A DNA stretch of 5,836 nucleotides from an uncultured bacterium (GTDB lineage Bacteria > Bacillota_A > Clostridia > Oscillospirales > Oscillospiraceae). The position numbers were made by a program, and so were the translations under genes. Positions 1 through 4,705 of the stretch are shown piece after piece. The stretch is taken from contig CAJMMY010000078.1 of NCBI GenBank assembly GCA_905214605.1, positions 1 through 5,836 on the forward strand. Direction: 5' to 3'. Position 1 is the first letter of the stretch; each line of letters opens with the position of its first letter. The notes below the pieces were generated by a model. That model made no database searches, was not told the origin of the DNA, and saw only the letters and a program-made list of their open reading frames with translations.

Positions 1-43
1 AGAGGTTCACGATCATGTCCAGGGTTTTCTCAGAATTTTTCAT
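1..43 (-). CDS. glyQS: Glycyl-tRNA synthetase, N-terminal fragment (runs off left edge)
   Basis: Only the first 14 codons are in the window, reading MKNSEKTLDMIVNL. This resembles the start of the single-chain, dimeric class II glycyl-tRNA synthetases of Firmicutes, which begin with a short acidic/basic stretch followed by a (T/L)-(M/L)-(D/E)-x-I-V-x-L segment just before the conserved RGF(V/I) and SEIYGG region, which would lie off the window. The enzyme charges tRNA-Gly with glycine in the cytoplasm. The start is supported by a perfect GGAGG (positions 50-54) six bases upstream of the ATG. The gene is transcribed divergently from the thioesterase at 265. No T-box leader (no AGGGTGG-type motif) is visible between the two genes. 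With so few residues the assignment rests on recognising the start alone, so it is probable rather than secure. Confidence 0.6.
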   Translation of the reverse strand, partial: MKNSEKTLDMIVNL

Positions 44-59
44 AAATTTCCTCCAAACT

Positions 60-78
60 CCGCCGATGGCTTCGGCGG
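60..78 (-). promoter_or_regulatory. Hairpin in the leader of the glyS-like gene
   Basis: A perfect 7-bp GC-rich inverted repeat (CCGCCGA 60-66, TCGGCGG 72-78) with a 5-base loop sits five bases upstream of the GGAGG ribosome binding site. No U-run follows on either strand, so it is not an intrinsic terminator. It could tune translation initiation or mRNA stability; the function is inference. Confidence 0.35.
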
Positions 79-104
79 GTTCATTTAGCAATATGCCACT
101 GCAT

Positions 105-133
105 AAAATACCACATTTTTCACCTTATTACAA
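105..133 (-). promoter_or_regulatory. Candidate extended -10 promoter for the glyS-like gene
   Basis: Read on the minus strand, there is a -35-like TTGTAA (133-128), a 17-base spacer and a -10-like TATTTT (110-105) preceded by TGG, an extended -10 TGn motif. Each hexamer matches four of six consensus bases. Transcription would start near 98, giving a leader of about 55 bases that contains the hairpin at 60-78. The hexamers are only moderate, so the call is tentative. Confidence 0.4.
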
Positions 134-187
134 TAATAATTGCCCGTTAAATCCCAAATTAGCATCAATTTCCAAACTGTTCATAAC

Positions 188-213
188 TTCCCCGTAGCCA
201 GACGGGAATTTTT
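188..213 (+). promoter_or_regulatory. Terminator-like inverted repeat between divergent genes
   Basis: CCCGT (191-195) pairs with ACGGG (202-206) around a 6-base loop. The stem can be extended by TT/AA past a bulged C at 190, and five T bases (209-213) follow on the plus strand. The form is that of a weak intrinsic terminator, but no plus-strand gene lies upstream. It overlaps the candidate -35 element and spacer of the thioesterase promoter, so it may instead be an operator, or it may stop stray transcription. The structure is seen; the role is unknown. Confidence 0.35.
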
Positions 214-223
214 ATGATACAAT
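195..223 (+). promoter_or_regulatory. Candidate promoter for the thioesterase gene
   Basis: There is a -35-like TAGCCA (195-200, four of six matches), a 17-base spacer and a -10 TACAAT (218-223, five of six). The -10 is preceded by TGA, so it is an extended -10. The start would be near 230, leaving about 35 bases of leader before the ATG at 265. Confidence 0.5.
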
Positions 224-248
224 ACAGCTACCCAAATCCAAAATACTT

Positions 249-255
249 GAGGAGG
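249..255 (+). promoter_or_regulatory. Ribosome binding site fixing the thioesterase start at 265
   Basis: GAGGAGG lies nine bases before the ATG at 265. The same frame is open back to an ATG at 214, but that codon overlaps the candidate -10 region and has no Shine-Dalgarno sequence, so 265 is the better start. Confidence 0.8.
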
Positions 256-264
256 ATTCACGCA

Positions 265-663
265 ATGGAAATCCCTGTTGGAGCAAAAGGCCGCGTTGAC
301 GGCATCGTAACGGATCAGCTGACCGCAGCCGCCGTCGGTTCCGGCTCCGTGGAAGTTTTTGCCACCCCCTATATGGTCGCAGCTATGGAAAATGCCGCTT
401 GCGAAGCCATTCGCCCTTACTACGGCGAAGGCGAAAACAGCGTCGGCACCAAGCTGGAAATCACCCATGACGCCGCCACCCCGGTGGGTATGAAATACTG
501 GGCAGAGGCTGAAGTAACCGAGGTCGACCGCCGCCGTATCGTTCTGAAAGTGACCGCTTATGACGAAACCGGCATCATCGGCTCCGGCACCCACGAACGT
601 TTCATCATTCAGATGGAGAAGTTCCTGGCAAAGGCAGAGGCCAAAAAAGCACTGGTAAAATAA
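265..663 (+). CDS. FlK-like hot-dog fold acyl-CoA thioesterase
   Basis: This 132-residue protein is a single hot-dog domain resembling fluoroacetyl-CoA thioesterase FlK of Streptomyces cattleya along almost its whole length. Shared landmarks are VFATPYMVAAMENAACEA (residues 31-48), the SVGT turn (59-62), THDAATP (67-73) and GSGTHER near residue 107. Aligned by eye, the FlK catalytic Thr42, Glu50 and His76 correspond to Thr34, Glu42 and His68, and Gly69 to Gly61, so thioester hydrolysis is likely. The lid phenylalanines of FlK (Phe33 and Phe36) fall in a small-residue stretch AAAVGSGS (21-28), so fluoroacetyl-CoA selectivity is not expected. The substrate is unknown; a small acyl-CoA in the cytoplasm is the likely class. 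The gene is monocistronic, with its own candidate promoter and a terminator directly after it. The family is secure; the substrate is not. Confidence 0.85.
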   Translation: MEIPVGAKGRVDGIVTDQLTAAAVGSGSVEVFATPYMVAAMENAACEAIRPYYGEGENSVGTKLEITHDAATPVGMKYWAEAEVTEVDRRRIVLKVTAYDETGIIGSGTHERFIIQMEKFLAKAEAKKALVK

Positions 664-675
664 TCCGAAATGGGG

Positions 676-700
676 AAAAAGCGGGCAATGCCCGCTTTTT
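676..700 (+). terminator. Intrinsic terminator after the thioesterase gene
   Basis: GCGGGC (681-686) pairs with GCCCGC (690-695) around the loop AAT. Five A bases precede the stem and five T bases (696-700) follow it. The hairpin begins 12 bases after the stop codon. The A-tract on the left arm means it could also stop leftward transcription. Confidence 0.9.
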
Positions 701-745
701 CAGCTATTGCGGAATCGAACATATCAACATAAAAAGAATCCCATT

Positions 746-759
746 CTGCCTTTCGGCAG
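746..759 (+). promoter_or_regulatory. Small hairpin just upstream of the LRR gene ribosome binding site
   Basis: CTGCC (746-750) and GGCAG (755-759) form a 5-bp stem with a TTTC loop. It ends three bases before AGGAGG (763-768), which is itself only four bases from the ATG at 773. The placement resembles the hairpin at 60-78 ahead of the glyS-like gene. Any effect on initiation is inference. Confidence 0.3.
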
Positions 760-772
760 GTAAGGAGGCAAC

Positions 773-2704
773 ATGAACGAATTTTTGAAAGACAAAAAAC
801 GTCTGCTGATGGCAGGCGGCGCTGTGTTACTGGTGGTGATTGCCGTCATTCTGGTGTTCTCTCTCCGGTCTCACAACCGCACGGTGCAGTATCAGAATTA
901 CCGCACCTCCGCAGAAACCTGCGTGGAAAACGGCGATTACGACAAGGCTGTGCGTTATCTGGAGCGCGCTTATGACGTAAAGGACACGGACGAGTGCGCC
1001 ATTGCTCTGGCCAATGCCTACGTGCTGGCCGGACAAACGGACAAAGCCGAGGAACTACTGTGGGCGCAGATGGAGCACAAAGGCAGCGATACCGCCAAGC
1101 TGAAACAGGCTTTGGCGTCTTTGGGCGTGGAGGACGAAATCCCCACCAAGGGCGTGGAAATCGCCGGAAAGCTCTACGACGAAACCGCCTCTTCTCTGGT
1201 CATCACCGACACCAAGCTGTCGAAAGACGATTTGGCCCAGCTGGAAAAGTTCGAATCCCTTACCGCGCTGACGTTGAAAAACTGCGGCATTGACGATTTG
1301 GCATTTCTGAAACATTGCGGCAGCCTGACCAGTCTGACCCTTTCCGATAACGGCATCGAAGACCTGAGCAGCCTGAAACATCTCACCGATTTGCGGACGC
1401 TGTATCTGGACAACAACCCCATTGAGGATTTCAGCCCGCTGTACAAGCTGAAACACCTGACCACTCTGAGCATCAAGAAAATCGAGCTGACCCAGACCCA
1501 GTATGACGAGCTTTCCAAAAAGCTGGAGGACTGCAAGATTTTCAGCGATGACACCGTGGCGGAGGAATTGGAGCTGGGCGGCGTGAAATTCGACACCGAT
1601 GTTACGGAACTGGACCTGACCAACAAGCACATTCGGGATATTTCCGTACTGGCAAAATGCACGCAGCTGCAATCTCTGAATCTGAAAGGCAACGAAGTTT
1701 CCGATTTGAGTCCTCTGGAGCATCTGGAAAACCTTACTTGGCTGTGCCTGTGGGACAACAAAGTTTCCGATTTGAGCCCGCTGAGCAGTCTGACGCAACT
1801 GACCTATCTGGATTTGGAAGACAACGAATTTTCCAGTATTCGGGAGCTGTCCTCCTTGAACAGTCTGACGGAGCTGTCCATTGATGACAACGACCTGACC
1901 AGTTTCTCCACGCTGTCCGGTTTCGGCAATCTCCGCAAGCTGAGCGTCCGGAATACCGGTCTGACCGACAACGATTTGAATCAGCTGAAACTGTCCACCC
2001 TCACCGATTTGGACATCAGTAACAACAGTGCTCTCACCGGCGCCGGCGTGAAAAAACTGAAGGATTCCATGCACAAGTGCAATATCATCCACGATGATTT
2101 GACCATTAACGTCACCCTGGGCGATAAAACTTTCTCCGCCGACGCGCAGATTGTAGACGCCTCCAACAGCAATGTGACGGATTTGAGCAACCTGGACCAG
2201 TTCACGGCAGTCACCTCTCTGATGCTGAACAACAACAGCATTTCCGACTTCTCCCCCTTGAGCAATCAGACCAATCTGAATGTTCTGGAGCTGCAGAGCA
2301 CCGGTCTGTCCGATTTGACGTTCTTAGCCGGTCACAAAAAGTTGACCAATCTGAATCTGGCCAATAACAATCTGAAGGACGTCTATTCTCTGTCCAGCTG
2401 CACCGGTCTGACGGAGCTGCTGCTGAACAACAACACGGCGCTGAAAGATGTTGCGCCTTTGGCTTATTGCAGCAAGCTGCGGGACCTGTATCTGGACAAC
2501 ACCGGCGTCACCGATGTGTCCGCGCTGAGCAAGCTGACCAAGCTGGAAAACCTCTATTTGGACAACTGCAAACTGGCAGACCCCACGCACCTGCATAGCC
2601 TGACCAGTCTGAAAACCCTGTCCATCATCGGCTGCGGTTTCACCGATGAGCAGGTGGCGGAAATCAAAGCCGCCCTGCCCAACTGTGCGGTGTATGCGGG
2701 ATAA
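773..2704 (+). CDS. Membrane-anchored TPR and leucine-rich-repeat protein, function unknown
   Basis: This 643-residue protein has a short basic N-terminus (KDKKR, residues 6-10), one hydrophobic helix (about 11-31) and then a soluble part. That predicts an uncleaved signal anchor with the body outside the cell. Residues 38-103 look like two TPR-type helical hairpins (GDYDKAVRYLERA and GQTDKAEELL). From about 126 to the end there are roughly 20 leucine-rich repeats of about 22 residues, consensus LxxLxLxxNxIxDLSPL, the SDS22/internalin-like class. They fall into three modules: 126-260, 264-442 and 444-643. Each opens with a short strand around a glycine (VEIAGKLY, LELGGVKF, VTLGDKTF) and closes with a cap ending in a Cys-containing strand (EDCKIFSDD, HKCNIIHDD, PNCAVYAG). 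There is no LPXTG signal or catalytic domain. LRR proteins of this kind bind proteins or glycans; the ligand is unknown. AGGAGG at 763-768 supports the start. No convincing promoter or terminator was found, although the upstream terminator implies separate transcription. Confidence 0.85.
   Translation: MNEFLKDKKRLLMAGGAVLLVVIAVILVFSLRSHNRTVQYQNYRTSAETCVENGDYDKAVRYLERAYDVKDTDECAIALANAYVLAGQTDKAEELLWAQMEHKGSDTAKLKQALASLGVEDEIPTKGVEIAGKLYDETASSLVITDTKLSKDDLAQLEKFESLTALTLKNCGIDDLAFLKHCGSLTSLTLSDNGIEDLSSLKHLTDLRTLYLDNNPIEDFSPLYKLKHLTTLSIKKIELTQTQYDELSKKLEDCKIFSDDTVAEELELGGVKFDTDVTELDLTNKHIRDISVLAKCTQLQSLNLKGNEVSDLSPLEHLENLTWLCLWDNKVSDLSPLSSLTQLTYLDLEDNEFSSIRELSSLNSLTELSIDDNDLTSFSTLSGFGNLRKLSVRNTGLTDNDLNQLKLSTLTDLDISNNSALTGAGVKKLKDSMHKCNIIHDDLTINVTLGDKTFSADAQIVDASNSNVTDLSNLDQFTAVTSLMLNNNSISDFSPLSNQTNLNVLELQSTGLSDLTFLAGHKKLTNLNLANNNLKDVYSLSSCTGLTELLLNNNTALKDVAPLAYCSKLRDLYLDNTGVTDVSALSKLTKLENLYLDNCKLADPTHLHSLTSLKTLSIIGCGFTDEQVAEIKAALPNCAVYAG
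1148..1552 (+). repeat. LRR module 1 of the TPR/LRR protein (about 5 repeats)
   Basis: This codes for residues 126-260. An entry strand VEIAGKLY is followed by repeats starting LVITDTKLS, LTALTLKNC, LTSLTLSDN, LRTLYLDNN and LTTLSIKK. It closes with the helical cap TQTQYDELSKKLEDCKIF, then a DD pair. It is the shortest of the three modules. Confidence 0.7.
1562..2098 (+). repeat. LRR module 2 of the TPR/LRR protein (about 7 repeats)
   Basis: This codes for residues 264-442. The entry strand is LELGGVKF and the first repeat VTELDLTNKHI. The next two contain the nearly identical segments NEVSDLSPL and NKVSDLSPL. At DNA level the 16-mer AAGTTTCCGATTTGAG occurs at 1695-1710 and 1761-1776, exactly 66 bases or 22 codons apart. 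The module ends with GAGVKKLKDSMHKCNII and a DD pair. Confidence 0.7.
2102..2701 (+). repeat. LRR module 3 of the TPR/LRR protein (about 8 repeats)
   Basis: This codes for residues 444-643. The entry strand is VTLGDKTF and the first, degenerate repeat is AQIVDASNSNV. Seven further repeats follow, starting VTSLMLNNN, LNVLELQST, LTNLNLANN, LTELLLNNN, LRDLYLDNT, LENLYLDNC and LKTLSIIGC. The cap DEQVAEIKAALPNCAVYAG ends at the C-terminus of the protein. Confidence 0.7.
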
Positions 2705-2770
2705 ATCGGCTGTCTCAAAGGTCCCAAACATGTGATTCAGAATTTTTTTGGATAAAATTCATAAATAACA

Positions 2771-2799
2771 CTTCCATTTTCAAAATATCGTGTTATAAT
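2771..2799 (+). promoter_or_regulatory. Promoter for hpf
   Basis: A perfect -10 TATAAT (2794-2799) is preceded by TGT, giving an extended -10, with a weak -35 CTTCCA (2771-2776, three of six) 17 bases upstream. The start would be near 2806, leaving a leader of about 38 bases that includes a small AAGGA/TCCTT hairpin (2806-2819). The surrounding 2705-2843 gap is AT-rich and holds no other gene. Confidence 0.7.
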
Positions 2800-2843
2800 A
2801 TAGACAAGGATTTTTCCTTAGTCAACAAAAGGAGCTGATCATT

Positions 2844-3377
2844 ATGAAGTTTACGTTCACAGAGAAAAGAATTGACGCTACCCCCGCCATGAAGGAATAT
2901 GCCGAGAAGAAGATTTCCAAAATCGACAAGTACTTCAAAACGGAAAGCGAAGCTTTTGTGACGTTCAGCACCGAGCGCGGTCGGTACATCGCTGAAGTGA
3001 CGATTAAGAACAACGGTATGTTCTATCGCGTCAAAGAAACCACCGGCGATATGTGCGCTTCCATTGATTCGGCCGTGGCCACCATCGAGCGGCAGATCCG
3101 CAAGAACAAAACCCGTCTGGAAAAACGTCTGCGGACCGACGCTTTCGAGCGTGTTGTGGTTCCCATGGTCGATGACGAGCCGGAAGAGGAATTCAAAGTT
3201 GTCCGAAACAAACGTTTCAGCATCCAGCCTATGGGTGTGCAGGAGGCAATTTTGCAGATGAATCTGTTGGAGCATGAATTCTTCGCATTCCGCAATGCCG
3301 ACGCAGGCGATGCATTTGCAGTGGTCTACAAACGGAATGACGGTGGATACGGCCTCATTCTGGACTCAAAAGACTAA
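2844..3377 (+). CDS. hpf: Ribosome hibernation promoting factor, long form
   Basis: This 177-residue protein has the two-domain plan of long HPF (YfiA/RaiA family). The N-terminal ribosome-binding domain covers about residues 1-97 (MKFTFTEKRIDATPAMKEY at the start, basic RQIRKNKTRLEKRLR near 84-97). An acidic linker runs from 98 to 117. The C-terminal dimerisation domain is 118-175, with the family pattern VRNKRFSIQPM, EAILQMNLLEHEFFAFRNAD and DGGYGLIL. In Gram-positive bacteria the N-domain sits in the 30S decoding channel, and paired C-domains join two 70S ribosomes into inactive 100S dimers during stationary phase or stress. AAAGGAG at 2828-2834 lies nine bases before the ATG. The gene stands alone, with an extended -10 promoter and a strong terminator. 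The length and both domains are normal. Confidence 0.96.
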   Translation: MKFTFTEKRIDATPAMKEYAEKKISKIDKYFKTESEAFVTFSTERGRYIAEVTIKNNGMFYRVKETTGDMCASIDSAVATIERQIRKNKTRLEKRLRTDAFERVVVPMVDDEPEEEFKVVRNKRFSIQPMGVQEAILQMNLLEHEFFAFRNADAGDAFAVVYKRNDGGYGLILDSKD

Positions 3378-3389
3378 TATGATCGTTCC

Positions 3390-3420
3390 GCCGGGGACTC
3401 CAACGAGTACCCGGCTTTTT
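3390..3420 (+). terminator. Intrinsic terminator after hpf
   Basis: GCCGGG (3390-3395) pairs with CCCGGC (3410-3415). Inside, ACTC (3397-3400) pairs with GAGT (3405-3408) around a CAAC loop, with one G-A mismatch between the two stems. Five T bases (3416-3420) follow. It lies 12 bases after the hpf stop and just before the prmA promoter. Confidence 0.9.
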
Positions 3421-3423
3421 CTG

Positions 3424-3452
3424 TTGTCAGCAGGCCGATTTCATGGTACAAT
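3424..3452 (+). promoter_or_regulatory. Strong vegetative promoter for prmA
   Basis: There is a -35 TTGTCA (3424-3429, five of six), a 17-base spacer and a -10 TACAAT (3447-3452, five of six). The -10 is preceded by TGG, an extended -10. The -35 begins only four bases after the U-tract of the hpf terminator, so prmA is insulated from hpf. The start would be near 3459. Confidence 0.85.
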
Positions 3453-3476
3453 GTCTGCACAGAACCGAATAAAAAT

Positions 3477-3481
3477 GGAGG
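3477..3481 (+). promoter_or_regulatory. Ribosome binding site fixing the prmA start at 3490
   Basis: GGAGG lies eight bases before the ATG at 3490. The prmA frame is open back to 3274 inside hpf, but that upstream part is antisense to nothing known, lies before the promoter and reads as non-family sequence, so 3490 is the start. Confidence 0.85.
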
Positions 3482-3489
3482 AATCATTG

Positions 3490-4407
3490 ATGCGCTGGAT
3501 TGAAGTAACCGTCAACTGCACCGGTGACCCGGATTTGATGTGCGCCGACCTGGCAGAGCTGGGCGTGGGCGGCATGATTGTGGAAGACGAACAGGATTTT
3601 GAAAATTTCTTGGAAAATAACCACGCCTACTGGGATTATGTGGACGAGGAACTGGAAAATAAATTCAAGGGTGTTTCCCGGGTGAAATTTTATCTGTCCG
3701 ATGATGAAGAGGGCAAAGCCCTGCTGAACACCGTGGCAAACTTCCTGGGCAAAATGCCGGAGACCGCCTTTGTGCAGGACAGCGACTGGGAAAACAACTG
3801 GAAAGAGTTTTACAAGCCCATTGAAGTGGGCGAAAAACTGGTGGTTGTGCCGGAGTGGGAGCCCGTCCCGGAAGACGGCCGGATTCCGCTGAAATTGGAC
3901 CCGGGCTTGATTTTCGGCACCGGCAGCCATGCCACCACGAAAATGTGTCTGACCGCTCTGGAATCCGTGGCAGGTCCCGGAAAAACCGTTCTGGACTTGG
4001 GCTGCGGCTCCGGAATTCTGGGCATCGGCGCGCTGCTGCTGGGCTGTGACCGCTGCGCCGGCTGCGATATTGACCCGAAAGCACCGGAAGTTGCCCTGTC
4101 CAATGCCGGCTTGAACGGCATAACCGCCGAACAGTTCGACATTCGCGCCGGAGACGTGCTCTCCGATGCAGGTATGCGGAAAGCTCTGGGCAGCAATTAT
4201 GACATTGTGACTGCAAACATTGTCTCCGATGTCATCATTCCGCTGTCCGGTTTCGTCAAGGAGTTCTTGAAACCCGGCGGAACGTTCATCACTTCCGGCA
4301 TCATTGAGGGGCGTCAGGACGAGGTGCGTCAAGCCATCGAAGACAATGGTTTCACCATTCTGGAGCATCACAACGAGGACGATTGGCATTGCTTTGTCGC
4401 CCGGTAA
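3490..4407 (+). CDS. prmA: Ribosomal protein L11 methyltransferase
   Basis: This 305-residue protein is the usual PrmA size. It transfers methyl groups from S-adenosylmethionine to amino groups of ribosomal protein L11 in the cytoplasm. The N-terminal substrate-recognition domain (about 1-100) starts RWIEVTVNC. The linker has the family signature DSDWENNWKEFYKP (97-110). The catalytic domain shows LDPGLIFGTGSHATT (136-150), the SAM-binding motif I VLDLGCGSGILGIGA (167-181), the acidic end of strand 2 at GCDIDP (191-196) and the NIVSD motif (243-247), a variant of the common NILAD. KPGGTFITSGII (261-272) matches the late strands. All expected motifs are present, so it should be active. It is monocistronic between its own promoter and a shared terminator; the frequent neighbours rsmE and dnaJ are not here. 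Confidence 0.95.
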   Translation: MRWIEVTVNCTGDPDLMCADLAELGVGGMIVEDEQDFENFLENNHAYWDYVDEELENKFKGVSRVKFYLSDDEEGKALLNTVANFLGKMPETAFVQDSDWENNWKEFYKPIEVGEKLVVVPEWEPVPEDGRIPLKLDPGLIFGTGSHATTKMCLTALESVAGPGKTVLDLGCGSGILGIGALLLGCDRCAGCDIDPKAPEVALSNAGLNGITAEQFDIRAGDVLSDAGMRKALGSNYDIVTANIVSDVIIPLSGFVKEFLKPGGTFITSGIIEGRQDEVRQAIEDNGFTILEHHNEDDWHCFVAR

Positions 4408-4419
4408 GTGAAATTGTAT

Positions 4420-4463
4420 AAAAAACAGAACCTGTCACTTCACAATGACAGGTTCTGTTTTTT
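4420..4463. terminator. Bidirectional terminator between prmA and the murT-gatD operon
   Basis: A perfect 18-bp inverted repeat (4420-4437 with 4446-4463) encloses an 8-base loop. Its outer six pairs are A/T, giving a T-run at the end in both directions, so it can terminate prmA rightward and the gatD operon leftward. It begins 12 bases after the prmA stop, and its right arm overlaps two bases of the stop codon of the small membrane protein gene (4462-4464). Confidence 0.95.
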
Positions 4464-4686
4464 ATTTCATTCGTTTTTTCAGAAGTGCCATAACAACCAG
4501 AATTCCGGCAATCACCACACCGGTGAGTACCGCATTCATCAGAATGCCGTAATACCACGGTGCCGATTGCATGGCATACAACTCCGGGTAAGTCTTGTAC
4601 TCGTAGCAGGTGTAAAGGCTCGTGCCGATGAAAACACCCGCAATACAACAAATGGCCGTTTTCAGAATCCGATAGACCTTTTCCAT
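4462..4686 (-). CDS. Small two-helix membrane protein in the murT-gatD operon, function unknown
   Basis: This 74-residue protein has two predicted membrane helices, about residues 8-25 (KTAICCIAGVFIGTSLYT) and 46-68 (from GILMNAVL to VVMALL). It ends in a basic tail KKRMK. Between the helices lies a roughly 20-residue loop with YEYKTYPELYAMQSAPWYY. By the positive-inside rule the tail is cytoplasmic, so with two helices the N-terminus is also inside and the loop lies outside. GGAGG (4694-4698) seven bases before the ATG supports the start. It follows gatD by 19 bases and is last in the operon, so it is probably co-transcribed. The aromatic loop looks like a conserved signature I have a vague sense of having seen in small clostridial proteins, but I cannot name a family. 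A link to cell-wall precursor handling is inferred from position only. Confidence 0.75.
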   Translation of the reverse strand: MEKVYRILKTAICCIAGVFIGTSLYTCYEYKTYPELYAMQSAPWYYGILMNAVLTGVVIAGILVVMALLKKRMK

Positions 4687-4705
4687 GGCAGCACCTCCAC
4701 TTCTT

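Noticed and set aside
15..197. A 60-codon plus-strand open frame at the left edge
   Set aside because: It overlaps the start of the glyS-like gene on the other strand, has no ribosome binding site and reads across the promoter region and hairpins.
707..735. A possible promoter for the LRR gene: TTGCGG, 17 bases, TAAAAA
   Set aside because: Only three and four of six bases match and no extended -10 is present. A promoter is expected in 701-772 because a terminator precedes it, but I cannot point to one with confidence.
1055..2092. A 345-codon open frame antisense to the LRR gene, rich in Gln, Gly and Val
   Set aside because: It mirrors the repetitive LRR codons: CTG and GAT read backwards give Gln and Ile/Val. 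It has no ribosome binding site of its own and resembles no family. The repeat structure keeps the antisense frame free of stops.
2740..2760. An inverted repeat GAATTTT/AAAATTC after the LRR gene as its terminator
   Set aside because: The stem has only one GC pair and no T-run after the right arm. It looks like chance pairing in AT-rich DNA upstream of the hpf promoter, so no terminator is called for the LRR gene.
2806..2819. An AAGGA/TCCTT hairpin in the hpf leader as a regulatory element
   Set aside because: A 5-bp stem with a T-loop is too weak to support a regulatory claim alone; it is mentioned only within the hpf promoter entry.
3274..3489. An N-terminal extension of prmA starting inside hpf
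   Set aside because: The extension overlaps hpf, crosses its terminator and lies upstream of the prmA promoter. The ATG at 3490 has a good GGAGG and begins the family-typical RWIEV segment.
3484..4389. A 301-codon open frame antisense to prmA
   Set aside because: prmA shows all its family motifs on the plus strand. The antisense frame has no recognisable domain and its start is not preceded by GGAGG.
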